Source: JAJKJG01 sp036556825
GTDB lineage: Bacteria > Pseudomonadota > Alphaproteobacteria > Rhizobiales > Beijerinckiaceae
NCBI GenBank assembly: GCA_036556825.1
Contig: DATBIR010000056.1
Coordinates: 1 to 64,000, forward strand
Direction of reading: 5' to 3'
Length of the DNA: 64,000 bases
Numbering within the stretch: position 1 is the stretch's first letter; every line of letters starts with the position of its first letter. Both the position numbers and the translations under genes were made by a program. Shown here piece by piece: positions 18,408 to 26,521 of the stretch. Under the pieces are notes generated by a model. The model made no database searches. It had not been told where the DNA came from and saw nothing but the letters and a program-made list of their open reading frames with translations.

Positions 18408-19907
18408 ATGAACAATCGTCTGCAACTGTCGCTGATCATGCTGAACCGGCTGGTCGACTGGTTCATCCCGGCCGAGCTCGCAGCCGATAGAGAGAGCCGC
18501 AAACAGGCGCGCATGTTTCTGATCAGCCACCTGTTCGGGCCGTTCATGGGCAACACCGTCCCGGGGGGGCTCTACTTGCTCGATCCGACGCCGGGTTATC
18601 CGGTGGCGGTCCTGGCCGTATCCATCACGGCGTTCTGGGTGTTTCCGTTCGTTCTGCGCGCGCTCGGTCGCTACAATATGCTGGTCCTGCTGTCGGTCCA
18701 GAACCTGATCTTCTGCATCCTGTGGAGCTGCTATTTCTATGGCGGAGTCGGCTCCCCCACCCTGCCTTGGGTGCTGACCATCCCCCTGCTCGCTTTCTTC
18801 TATCTGGGGCCCAATCCGTCGCTGCGCCTCACCGTGCTGGCGTTGTTTGCGGCCAATTTCGCCGTTTTCGCCGCCTTGGAGATCCTCTTCGACCCGCCCA
18901 TGAACGACATGCCGTCAGCTTCCGTGCAGGGCCTGGGCATCGTATCAACGGTGGCCGCCTCGCTCTATGTGACGATGATGGCCTTCTACTACGCCAAGAT
19001 CCTTGCCTCCGGCGCCGAGCTGGAGAACGAGATGAAACGCCACCTGGCTACCGCGACCGAGCTGCGCCGTGCCGCCGCCGAGTCCGAACGCGCGGGCGCC
19101 GCGAAAGCCGAGTTCCTCGCCAAGATGAGTCACGAGCTGCGCACGCCGCTCAACGCCGTGATCGGCTACAGCCAGATGCTGCTCGAAGATGCCGACGCCG
19201 AAGGCGACAAGCAAAGTGCCGCCGATCTCGAGAAGATCCATGCGGCAGGGCATCATCTTTTGAGGCTGGTCAACGAGGTACTCGACCTGTCCAAGATCGA
19301 GGCTGGCAAGATGGAGCTGTTTGCGGAGGACGTCGAAATCGGCTCCTTGATCTGCGACGTGGTGGACAGCTTCCGGACCGCTGCCCAGGCGAACGGCAAT
19401 GAGCTGTCCCTGACCTTGGAGGGTAAACTCGGCAGCGTCCGTTGCGACGCAAAGAAGGTGCAGCAGGCGATCGCTCAGATCGTCGACAATGCCGTCAAAT
19501 TCACCGAGAACGGCCGCGTGACCGTGACCGTGGCACGCACATCTGGTGAGCGTGGCGAGCAGATCGTCATCGCGGTGCGCGACACCGGCATCGGAATTGC
19601 CCAAAGCGCCATTCCGAACCTCTTCGAGAAATTCAGCGGCGGAGACGATACAACTTCGACCAAATACGGCGGCACTGGTCTCGGTCTTGCCCTGAGCCTC
19701 AAGCTTTGCCGCCTGATGGGCGGCGACATTGCGGTCGCGAGCGAAGTCGGCGCAGGCAGCTGTTTCACCATCACCCTGCCGACCCTGTTGGCGACCTCCC
19801 TGCCCGTCGTCGAGGCCGCCGAAGAAGGCGTCCAGGCGCTCGTTGCGCTCGCTCAGCAGAATCCTGGCGCACCGACACCGAACGTGCCCTTGACCGACGC
19901 CGCGTGA
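18408..19907 (+). CDS. Multi-pass membrane sensor histidine kinase (paralogue 2)
   Basis: A 499-residue paralogue of the kinase at 15707. About six membrane helices lie in residues 30-200 with the shared motifs HLFGP, DPTPG and YGGVGSPTLPW (111-121). Then follow a linker helix, His 242 in FLAKMSHELRTPLNAVIGYS, an N box reading AQIVDNAVKFTENG, DTGIGIAQSAIPNLFEKF and GTGLGLALSL. Both halves align with paralogue 1 along the whole length, so they arose by duplication of a full gene. No receiver is attached. The CheY-like gene begins 29 bases after its stop and the PLP enzyme gene follows, so this kinase is the best candidate to sense that enzyme's product. Confidence 0.9.
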   Translation: MNNRLQLSLIMLNRLVDWFIPAELAADRESRKQARMFLISHLFGPFMGNTVPGGLYLLDPTPGYPVAVLAVSITAFWVFPFVLRALGRYNMLVLLSVQNLIFCILWSCYFYGGVGSPTLPWVLTIPLLAFFYLGPNPSLRLTVLALFAANFAVFAALEILFDPPMNDMPSASVQGLGIVSTVAASLYVTMMAFYYAKILASGAELENEMKRHLATATELRRAAAESERAGAAKAEFLAKMSHELRTPLNAVIGYSQMLLEDADAEGDKQSAADLEKIHAAGHHLLRLVNEVLDLSKIEAGKMELFAEDVEIGSLICDVVDSFRTAAQANGNELSLTLEGKLGSVRCDAKKVQQAIAQIVDNAVKFTENGRVTVTVARTSGERGEQIVIAVRDTGIGIAQSAIPNLFEKFSGGDDTTSTKYGGTGLGLALSLKLCRLMGGDIAVASEVGAGSCFTITLPTLLATSLPVVEAAEEGVQALVALAQQNPGAPTPNVPLTDAA

Positions 19908-19936
19908 CCATGAGCAATCAACAGGAGGCGCCACCC

Positions 19937-20341
19937 ATGCCAAAAATCCTGCTCGTCGAAGACAACGAAATGAACCGCGACATGCTGACCCGCAGGTTGC
20001 AGCGCAATGGCTTTTCGGTGTGCTGCGCGCCTGACGGCCCGACCGGCGTTGCCATGGCGGCCGAGGAGCAGCCGGACCTGATCCTCATGGACGTAGCTCT
20101 CGGGGAGATGGATGGCTGGGAAGCAACGCAACTGATCAAGAGCAGGCCGAGCACGGCTGACATCCCTATCATTGCCCTGACGGCGCATGCCCTCGCCAGC
20201 GACCGGGAGAAAAGCGTCGAGGTCGGGTGCAGCGACTTCGACACCAAGCCGATCGACCTGCCGCGCCTTCTGGAGAAGATCCGGACGTGCTTGGCGGCAA
20301 ACAGCCGGGACGGTACGCGCGCCACTGCAGCGGCGCACTGA
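19937..20341 (+). CDS. Single-domain response regulator (CheY-like)
   Basis: A 134-residue receiver with no output domain: KILLVEDNEMNRDMLTRRLQ, phospho-accepting Asp in DLILMDVALGEMDGWEA, IIALTAHAL and DTKPIDLPRLL. The lone receiver must act by protein contact or pass phosphate onward, for example to the Hpt protein at 11290. AGGAGG ten bases before the ATG at 19937 makes this start better than an in-frame ATG nine codons earlier that lacks a ribosome site. It is translated next to kinase paralogue 2, its likely donor. Confidence 0.88.
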   Translation: MPKILLVEDNEMNRDMLTRRLQRNGFSVCCAPDGPTGVAMAAEEQPDLILMDVALGEMDGWEATQLIKSRPSTADIPIIALTAHALASDREKSVEVGCSDFDTKPIDLPRLLEKIRTCLAANSRDGTRATAAAH

Positions 20342-20465
20342 CGTTATTTGTCGCTGAGCCAGCCGCTCCCGCATCGCGGCCCGGCGGGCGCCCTCGCTAC
20401 GTTTCAGGTCAGCGCCCGGCCGGTTATTGCAAAGTCAGCGAAATAGATCAGTAACAATAATCAAG

Positions 20466-20491
20466 CGGTAACCAAAAAGACATCGGTAACC
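20466..20491. promoter_or_regulatory. Two CGGTAACC repeats, 18 bases apart
   Basis: CGGTAACC occurs at 20466-20473 and again at 20484-20491, in a locally AT-rich stretch 144 bases before the PLP enzyme ATG. Each core GGTAACC is an odd palindrome (GGT-A-ACC). Spacing near two helical turns would put both sites on one face of the DNA, as for a dimeric regulator binding twice. The binding protein is unknown. Confidence 0.35.
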
Positions 20492-20634
20492 GAGATAGGG
20501 ATTTCGCGCCCTGATCTCCCGCTTGCAGCCCTGTCCGGCGGCAAAAGCAAAGAGTGGTTTACTTGCCGGTGCTACATCAACCTGATCGCCACAACGTATC
20601 TTGAACTAGAAACAGGCGAGCAGGAGAGACGATT

Positions 20635-21969
20635 ATGAAACGTGGGGACAGCTATGTCCCGCCGGCGGCGCTTGCCGGCAGCATGCGGGATTTCAGGGTA
20701 CCGCAGGGGGACGATCTTCTCGCGCGCGTCGGCAGCTTTTTCCGCTGGCAGGATTTGCGTCGGCAGCACGGCTTGTGGCCGTTTTGCAGGTCGACCGAAG
20801 AGGGCCCGACGGCCGTCTGCGCCGCGCGCGACGATTCAGGCAACAGCATGCGGGGCGTCAACTTCGCGTCCCAGGACTATCTGAGCCTTTCTTCTCACCC
20901 GGTCATCAAGGCGACCGCGCAGGACGTGATCGAGCGCTACGGGGTGCATAGCGCCGGCTCGCCCGCGCTGGTCGGGAATACGACGCACTCGATCGCCCTC
21001 GAGCGCAAGATCGCCGAGTTCCTGCAAATGGATGAGGTGACCCTCTATCCGACGGGCTGGGCGGCAGGCTTCGGCGTGATCAAGGGCCTCGTCCGCAGCG
21101 CCGACCATATCGTCATCGACGCCCTCGCGCATACCTGCCTGCAGGAAGGCGCATCGGCGGCCACGCGCAACATCTGCACCTTCCGCCACAACGACCTGGA
21201 GCATTGCCGGCACTGGCTGAGCAAGATCCGGGCGAAGGATACCCAGAACGGGATCATGGTCCTTACCGAGGGCCTGTTCTCGATGGATTCGGACACACCC
21301 GACCTCGCAGCGCTGCAGGATCTCTGCCGCGAGTTCAAGGCAACGTTGATGGTCGACGTCGCCCATGACCTCGGCTCGCTGGGAACGGGCGGTCGCGGCC
21401 ATATCGGCTTGCAGAACATGCTCGGCAAGGTCGATATCGTGATGGGCAGCTTCTCGAAGACGTTTGCTTCGAACGGCGGCTTTGTCGCGACCAAGAGCCG
21501 GGCCGTGAAGGAATATCTCGGCTTCTACAGCCCGTCCTGCACGTTCTCGAACGCACTCTCGCCGGCACAGGCCGCGGTGGTGCTGAAGGCCTTCGAGATC
21601 GTCGACTCCGCCGAAGGCGAAGAGTTGCGCAACGCGCTGCTTCGCAATGTGCTCAGCCTCAGGCAGCAACTGCAGGACGCCGGCATGGAAGTCTACGGCG
21701 ACCCGTCGGCAATCGTCTGCGTGAAAATGGGTGCCGAAGGTCTAGCGCGCCTCGTCAGCCGCCGCTTGCCTCAGGCCGGCGTCATCGCCAACCTGGTGGA
21801 ATACCCGGCTGTGGCAAAGGGCGCCGCTCGGTTCAGACTGCAGGTAATGGCCAAGCATACCGAGCAGAACATCACGGATGCCGTCAAGCGCATCCGGGGC
21901 GCCGTGGACGAGGCCACCGCGGAGCTCAGCGCCATGACCCAGCCGCAGCAGTTGAAGGCTACGGCCTGA
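20635..21969 (+). CDS. Alpha-oxoamine synthase family PLP enzyme (CqsA/LqsA/BioF/SPT type)
   Basis: A 444-residue fold-type I PLP enzyme of the family that condenses an amino acid or SAM-derived amine with an acyl-CoA. FASQDYLSLSSHPVI, HSAGSPALVGNTTHS, DVAHDLGSLGTGGRG (cofactor-binding Asp 241, His 244) and GSFSKTFASNGGF (PLP lysine 275) are all in place. Where most members read DEAHS, this one reads DVAHD. A roughly 75-residue N-terminal extension precedes the catalytic core. No biotin, haem or sphingolipid genes are near, while a sensor kinase and two receivers are. This context points to a CqsA/LqsA-like signal synthase; a serine palmitoyltransferase-like role stays possible. CAGGAGAGA precedes the ATG. 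Confidence 0.85.
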   Translation: MKRGDSYVPPAALAGSMRDFRVPQGDDLLARVGSFFRWQDLRRQHGLWPFCRSTEEGPTAVCAARDDSGNSMRGVNFASQDYLSLSSHPVIKATAQDVIERYGVHSAGSPALVGNTTHSIALERKIAEFLQMDEVTLYPTGWAAGFGVIKGLVRSADHIVIDALAHTCLQEGASAATRNICTFRHNDLEHCRHWLSKIRAKDTQNGIMVLTEGLFSMDSDTPDLAALQDLCREFKATLMVDVAHDLGSLGTGGRGHIGLQNMLGKVDIVMGSFSKTFASNGGFVATKSRAVKEYLGFYSPSCTFSNALSPAQAAVVLKAFEIVDSAEGEELRNALLRNVLSLRQQLQDAGMEVYGDPSAIVCVKMGAEGLARLVSRRLPQAGVIANLVEYPAVAKGAARFRLQVMAKHTEQNITDAVKRIRGAVDEATAELSAMTQPQQLKATA

Positions 21970-22020
21970 CGCGCCGCCCGGCGCGGGCACGTGACACGCG
22001 CTTCGGCGCGGAATGCATAG

Positions 22021-22058
22021 AGGGCTTCGATGCACCGTTCGGGCTGCATCGGAGCCCT
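22021..22058 (+). terminator. 14-bp hairpin after the PLP enzyme gene
   Basis: AGGGCTTCGATGCA pairs with TGCATCGGAGCCCT (13 of 14 positions) around a 10-base loop, 52 bases after the stop codon. No T-run follows, so it may be a Rho-assisted end or an mRNA-stabilising stem rather than a classic terminator. Confidence 0.5.
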
Positions 22059-22156
22059 CCTCGCTCGCGCCGGTGATCGCTATCTGCGCTCGAGGTCGAT
22101 CCCGTAAAGAGCCGATTCAACTTTGTGAGCTATTTTGAATTGAGTTGGGAAGGTCG

Positions 22157-22255
22157 ATGCGAATCTCCGCCATCGCGAAAGCAATCCTCGTCCGCTGCCT
22201 GGTCATCGCGCTGGCGCTCGCATTCATGAGCTCCCGCCGAGCCGCACAGCGCTAG
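22157..22255 (+). CDS. Possible 32-residue membrane peptide
   Basis: A very short frame, MRISAIAKAILVRCLVIALA then LAFMSSRRAAQR, with GGGAAGG just before the ATG. It encodes one hydrophobic helix between basic ends. It ends 13 bases before the second receiver gene and could be a leader peptide, a small membrane protein or chance. The evidence is weak. Confidence 0.25.
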   Translation: MRISAIAKAILVRCLVIALALAFMSSRRAAQR

Positions 22256-22268
22256 ACGGCTCCGCGCC

Positions 22269-22697
22269 TTGACTGCTTTCCCGATCGGCTCCTACGACGG
22301 ATGGCGGGTGAAGCTGCCATTCGACTATCACGCGTCGATTCTGGTCGTGGACGATCAGCCACAGATGGTTCACCTGATCGAGCGCTATATCCGCAAAATC
22401 GGCTTCGACAATGTCGAGCACACCACGGACGGCGCCGAAGCGCTGAACATGGTGCGCAACAAGCGCTACTGGGTCGTTATCTCCGACCTCAACATGGAGC
22501 CCGTCGGCGGGTTGCAGCTGTTGCGCGCCGTGCGTTCGGACGAAAGCCTGCGCAAGACGCGCTTCATCATGGCGACGGGAGATCTGAACACGGCGAATGT
22601 GGCCGCCGCCAAGTGGCTCGGCGTCGATACCTATCTGCTGAAGCCCTTCTCCAGGAGCCAGCTCGAGACGAAACTGGCCGAGCTCATCGGACGCTGA
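22269..22697 (+). CDS. Single-domain response regulator
   Basis: A receiver of up to 142 residues: ASILVVDDQPQMVHLIERYI, phospho-accepting Asp in WVVISDLNMEPVGGLQLL, FIMATGD and YLLKPFSRSQLETKL. No output domain is attached. The longest frame opens with TTG at 22269; a GTG at 22308, giving a protein that begins at KLPFDYHAS, is an equally likely start because it keeps only a short lead-in to the receiver. It differs clearly from the receiver at 19937, so the locus supplies two separate phosphate acceptors near two kinases. Confidence 0.85.
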   Translation: MTAFPIGSYDGWRVKLPFDYHASILVVDDQPQMVHLIERYIRKIGFDNVEHTTDGAEALNMVRNKRYWVVISDLNMEPVGGLQLLRAVRSDESLRKTRFIMATGDLNTANVAAAKWLGVDTYLLKPFSRSQLETKLAELIGR

Positions 22698-22872
22698 AGG
22701 TCAGAGGGAAGCATCCCTCCGTGCTTTGCGGGCGCATGGCACACGACGAAGCGGCCTCGCTTAACGTCCCATTCACGGCCGTGTGGTCTGCTGGACGGCG
22801 CCGTTGGGTCCAGCTGACGCGCCACCTCTTGCCCACCGTCAGGCGGGACTTCTCGTGCATAGTGTGTCCCCC

Positions 22873-22980
22873 ATGGTTCCTTTGTTGGGTTTCGGTGTGT
22901 GTTTGCTGATCGGTGGGACCGGCCTCGCAGTGGCAGTCCTGCTCGTGGATGCCGGCAGAAGGCCCGGCGAGCGCCGCTGA
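22873..22980 (+). CDS. Possible 35-residue membrane peptide
   Basis: MVPLLGFGVCLLIGGTGLAV then AVLLVDAGRRPGERR is one hydrophobic helix with a basic tail, in a 335-base stretch otherwise without genes. No good ribosome site is visible. It resembles small membrane proteins found in Rhizobiales, but chance cannot be ruled out. Confidence 0.3.
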   Translation: MVPLLGFGVCLLIGGTGLAVAVLLVDAGRRPGERR

Positions 22981-23032
22981 ACGCTACCGCTGGCGGCCGG
23001 GGATCCCGCGGAGCGGCTTCGCCGACGATGCC

Positions 23033-23419
23033 CTAGAACCCGCCGCCGTTGTTGCGCACCTTGTCGCAAATCATTTTGTAATCGGACGTGAGCTCGGTGC
23101 CGGCCGGCAGGTCGAACGCCGCCCGGTCCTCGCCGAAGGAAATCGCATTCGAGACGGTGTTCGGCGTGTCGGAATGGTTGAAGTGGCGGGCGTTGTCGCC
23201 ACACAGCATCCACAAAGCCGTATCCTCGTGCCAAGTGGAATACGTGCGCAGGAAGCGCTGCATATGCGTCGGCAGGCTGGCGACCTCTTCCTCGGTATAG
23301 ACCCGGTCGATGCGCGAGTCGAAGCGCCAGATCAGTTCCCCCTTGGCGACGGGCTGCAGCAGGAACACGCCGATGCCATGGATCGGGCTAGGCCTCAATT
23401 CGGTCTCGACCATCAACAT
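23033..23419 (-). CDS. SET-domain protein
   Basis: A 128-residue protein made of a compact SET domain, the SAM-dependent lysine methyltransferase fold. IHGIGVFLLQPVAKGELIWR is the N-terminal SET motif, ARHFNHSDTPNT is the NHS pseudoknot strand that binds SAM, and TELTSDYKMIC matches the catalytic ELxxDY motif. No pre-SET or post-SET zinc region is present beyond two Cys. Bacterial minimal SET proteins are common in alphaproteobacteria and their substrates are mostly unknown. The double ATG-TTG-ATG start makes the exact first residue uncertain by two codons. Confidence 0.82.
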   Translation of the reverse strand: MLMVETELRPSPIHGIGVFLLQPVAKGELIWRFDSRIDRVYTEEEVASLPTHMQRFLRTYSTWHEDTALWMLCGDNARHFNHSDTPNTVSNAISFGEDRAAFDLPAGTELTSDYKMICDKVRNNGGGF

Positions 23420-23739
23420 GCAGGCATCCGCCTCCGCTCGTCACGCGTGTCCGCGGGCTGGAGCAAAGCCCCTCGTTTGCCTACGCTCTAGGGCACAATC
23501 GGCGGCACGCCAATATCCGAATCGGCGGCCGGTCCGAATACACGGCACATCCCGGCCCGTGTCCACAATTTGCCAAATCCGGCACCGGGCCGGCCGCGGG
23601 AGCGCCCGGCGTTGCGCAATGGTGCGGCGCGACTTGACAGTGCCGCGGCTCCGAGGCGTCGTTACATGCAACGGCCGCAAGGCCGGTCATCACTAGCCGG
23701 CCCGGCACGACCGGCGACCGGGTGGGAGGAGGAATGGAC
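23420..23739. other. 320-base intergenic region
   Basis: It lies between the divergent SET gene and the Bug binding protein gene. No supported reading frame, repeat or strong hairpin is seen; it presumably contains both promoters. Confidence 0.4.
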
Positions 23740-24708
23740 ATGTCGCGATTTCTCAGGCTTGCGGCGGGGCTGGCGATGGCTTTCGGCATCGCTCTGCCGG
23801 CGGCCGCGCAGGACTACCCGGCGCGCAACGTCAAGATCATCGTGCCCTTCGGGGCCGGCGGTCCCGCCGACGTCTACGCCCGCTTTCTCGGCCAGCACCT
23901 TTCGGAATCGCTCAAGCGCTCGTTCATCATCGAGAACCGGCCCGGAGCGGGCGCGCTGATCGGGACCGACGAGGTCGCGAAAGCGACGCCCGACGGCTAC
24001 ACGCTGTTGATGATGTCGAACACGCATACCACCAACGAGACGCTCATCCCGAACCGGAACTACCAGCTGATGCGCGACTTCGTCCCGGTGGCCCCGGTCA
24101 ACTATTCCGACCTCGTGATGGTGATCAATCCGGGCGTGCCGGCAAAGAACCTCAAGGAATTCGTCGCCCTCGCCAAAGCGAAGCCGGGGGCGCTCAACTA
24201 CGCCTCGTCAGGGCCGGGCACGCCTTACCACATGGCCGGAGAGCTCTTCAAAAGCATGAGCGGCACGGACATCGTGCACGTGCCGCACCGCGCCAGCGGC
24301 GAAGCCCGCACCAGCGTCATGGGCGGCCACACGCAGATGATGCTCGACGCCATCTCGACCATGGCCCCGACCGTCAAGGACGGCCAGGTGCGCGCCCTCG
24401 GGGTCACGGGAAAGAAGCGCTCGAGCATCCTTCCCGACGTGCCGACGATCGACGAGGCGGGCGTGCCGGGCTACGAGGCGACCATCTGGCTCGGCATCAT
24501 GGCGCCGAAAGGAACGCCGCAGCCGATCGTCGACAGGCTCAATACCGAGATCAACAAGGTCCTGAACCGGCCCGACGTGAAGGAGGCCTGGGCGAAACAG
24601 GGCGTCGAGCCGCTGATGATGACGCCGGCCGAGTTCGACAAATATGTGCGCGGCGACATCGAAAAATGGGCCAAGGTGATCAAGGACGCCGGCATCAAGA
24701 TGCAGTAG
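23740..24708 (+). CDS. Bug/TctC family tripartite tricarboxylate binding protein
   Basis: A 322-residue periplasmic binding protein. MSRFLRLAAGLAMAFGIALP to AAAQ is a signal peptide. DYPARNVKIIVPFGAGGPAD is the family opening whose loop binds carboxylates, and ENRPGAGALIGTDEVAKATP is the second ligand loop. No TctA or TctB membrane genes are nearby, as is usual for the greatly expanded Bug family. GGAGGAGG seven bases upstream favours the ATG at 23740. It ends 32 bases from the convergent iolB stop, so a link with inositol use is not implied. Confidence 0.9.
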   Translation: MSRFLRLAAGLAMAFGIALPAAAQDYPARNVKIIVPFGAGGPADVYARFLGQHLSESLKRSFIIENRPGAGALIGTDEVAKATPDGYTLLMMSNTHTTNETLIPNRNYQLMRDFVPVAPVNYSDLVMVINPGVPAKNLKEFVALAKAKPGALNYASSGPGTPYHMAGELFKSMSGTDIVHVPHRASGEARTSVMGGHTQMMLDAISTMAPTVKDGQVRALGVTGKKRSSILPDVPTIDEAGVPGYEATIWLGIMAPKGTPQPIVDRLNTEINKVLNRPDVKEAWAKQGVEPLMMTPAEFDKYVRGDIEKWAKVIKDAGIKMQ

Positions 24709-24740
24709 GCAACAGCCAGCGGTCAGCAGGCGGTCCTCAC

Positions 24741-25559
24741 CTATCTGCCCTCTGATTTCTGATTCGCGATCCCTGTGATCCAGGCATGCGCCGGGTCGTT
24801 GTGGAAGCGCCAGGTACGTTTCGGGCCCGCCATGACGTTCAGGTAATACAGCGTGTAGCCGTGCGGCGCACCGACCGGATGGTAGCCGCGCGGCACCAGG
24901 GCGACATCCCGGTCTTCGAGGACGAGCGCCTCGTCGAGGTCTCGGTCGTCGGTGTAGATGCGCTGCAGCGCATAGCCCTGCGGCGGGTCGATGCGGTGGT
25001 AATAGGTCTCCTCGAGCAGCGATTCCTCCGGCAGGGCGTCGCGGTCGTGCTTGTGCGGCGGATAACTCGACCAGTGGCCGGCGGGCGTGATCACCTCCAC
25101 CACGAGCAGGCTGTGCGCCGGCTCGCCCTCGGGCAGGATGTTATGGACGTGGCGGATGTTGGTGCCGGTGCCCCGCGTCTCGGCGGCGACGTGTTCCGGC
25201 GTGATCAGACGCGGCGCATGGGCGCCGCCGCCTGGAGCGGAGCAAACGGCGAGCTCGACATCGGTGAGGGCCGCGACATGCCATGAGGTGTCCCTCGGGA
25301 CATAGACGGCCCACGGCTTGCCTGCAAAGGGGGAGAGGCGCTCGCCGATCACGCCGAAATTCTGGCCTGCAGCCTTGGCGTTTGCCTTGCCGGCGACGAC
25401 GACCAGGCAGACTTCTCGATCGCCCGTTTCGCCGCCGGCGGCCTCGCCCGGTCCGAGGCGGTGCACGTCGAATCCGACATGTCTCCAGCCGGCGCGCTCG
25501 GGTGTGACGTGGTGAATGCGGCCGTGAGAGCCGGACGGCCTTATGCGCAGTTTGGACAT
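24741..25559 (-). CDS. iolB: 5-deoxy-glucuronate isomerase
   Basis: A 272-residue bicupin enzyme converting 5-deoxy-glucuronate to 2-deoxy-5-keto-gluconate in myo-inositol breakdown. The metal site motif HKHDRD with the later glutamate in LLEETYYHR is intact, followed by LVPRGYHPVGAPHGYTLYYL, a stretch typical of IolB. It is the last gene of the minus-strand iolC-iolD-iolE-iolB run and starts 13 bases after iolE. The ATG at 25559 gives the usual family length; the longer frame upstream is Arg/Pro-rich and overlaps iolE. Confidence 0.93.
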   Translation of the reverse strand: MSKLRIRPSGSHGRIHHVTPERAGWRHVGFDVHRLGPGEAAGGETGDREVCLVVVAGKANAKAAGQNFGVIGERLSPFAGKPWAVYVPRDTSWHVAALTDVELAVCSAPGGGAHAPRLITPEHVAAETRGTGTNIRHVHNILPEGEPAHSLLVVEVITPAGHWSSYPPHKHDRDALPEESLLEETYYHRIDPPQGYALQRIYTDDRDLDEALVLEDRDVALVPRGYHPVGAPHGYTLYYLNVMAGPKRTWRFHNDPAHAWITGIANQKSEGR

Positions 25560-25572
25560 GGCACGCGTTCCT

Positions 25573-26505
25573 TTACCCGCTCGCCGGCGCCGCCCCGGCG
25601 TTGGTGCGCGAGCCGGGCGAGACCGCAAATCCGGCGTCGCCGAGATAGCGGCGCAGATTGGCGTAGCCCATGCGCGCATAGGTCAGGGGGTGCGCCTTGG
25701 CGGGATCCTGCTCGGCTTCGACCACCACCCAGCCGGAATAGCCGGACAGTTGGCCGAGCACGGCCGGATAATCCACGCAGCCATCGCCAGGCACCGTGAA
25801 CACGCCGGCGATCACGGCATCGAGAAACGACAGACGGTCGCGTCTGGCACGCGCCATCACTTCGGCCCGCACGTCCTTGGCGTGGAGATGGCTGATCCGG
25901 TTGCGATAGGCTCGGGCCAGCTCAGCCGGGTCGACGCCCGCGAAGGTCGCGTGTCCGGTATCGAGAAGCAGATCGACTGACGGGCCGGTCACTTCCATCA
26001 GCGCATCGATGTCCGCATCGGACTGGACGATCGTGCCCATGTGGTGGTGGTAGACAAGCCGCAAGCCTTCGCCGAGCACGGCGTCGGCGACTGCGGTGAG
26101 CCGGCGGCCGAACTCCTGCCATTCGCCGTCGGCAAGCCTCGGTCGCTGGTCGAGGGGCATGCTGCGGTCGCCGTGGATGGCGTTGGAGGTTTCCGCGAAA
26201 ACGAGCACCTTGCAGCCCATCGCCTTGAGGAGATCGAGATGCGGACGCAGCGCATGTAACTCGTCGTCGGGCGAACGGCGCAGCAGCTCGGCCGAATACC
26301 AGCCGGACACGAGATCGAGACCGAAGGGATCGAGGACCGCCCGGAGGGCGTTTGCCTCGCGCGGAAATTTGTGACCGAGCTCCATGCCCTCGAAGCCCGC
26401 CTCGCGCGCTTCGGCGAGGCATGTGTCAAGCGGCGTGGCTCCGCCGAGCTCGCGCAGGTCGTCGTTCGACCAGCCGATGGGGTTTGCGCCGATGCGGACG
26501 GTCAT
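25573..26505 (-). CDS. iolE: myo-Inosose-2 dehydratase
   Basis: A 310-residue TIM-barrel enzyme that dehydrates scyllo-inosose to the trihydroxycyclohexane-dione. The opening MTVRIGANPIGWSNDDL and GFEGMELGHKFP are diagnostic of IolE. VYHHHMGTIVQ, LLLDTGHATFAGVDP and VSHLHAKDV-type strands supply the metal ligands of the xylose-isomerase-like barrel. GGGAGGC precedes the ATG. It lies 16 bases after iolD and 13 bases before iolB, so the genes are co-transcribed. Confidence 0.94.
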   Translation of the reverse strand: MTVRIGANPIGWSNDDLRELGGATPLDTCLAEAREAGFEGMELGHKFPREANALRAVLDPFGLDLVSGWYSAELLRRSPDDELHALRPHLDLLKAMGCKVLVFAETSNAIHGDRSMPLDQRPRLADGEWQEFGRRLTAVADAVLGEGLRLVYHHHMGTIVQSDADIDALMEVTGPSVDLLLDTGHATFAGVDPAELARAYRNRISHLHAKDVRAEVMARARRDRLSFLDAVIAGVFTVPGDGCVDYPAVLGQLSGYSGWVVVEAEQDPAKAHPLTYARMGYANLRRYLGDAGFAVSPGSRTNAGAAPASG

Positions 26506-26521
26506 GACATGCCTCCCACCG

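Noticed and set aside
20635..21969. Biotin synthesis enzyme BioF
   Set aside because: The fold family fits, but no bioA, bioB or bioD gene is near and the cofactor motif reads DVAHD rather than DEAHS. The broader family name is safer.
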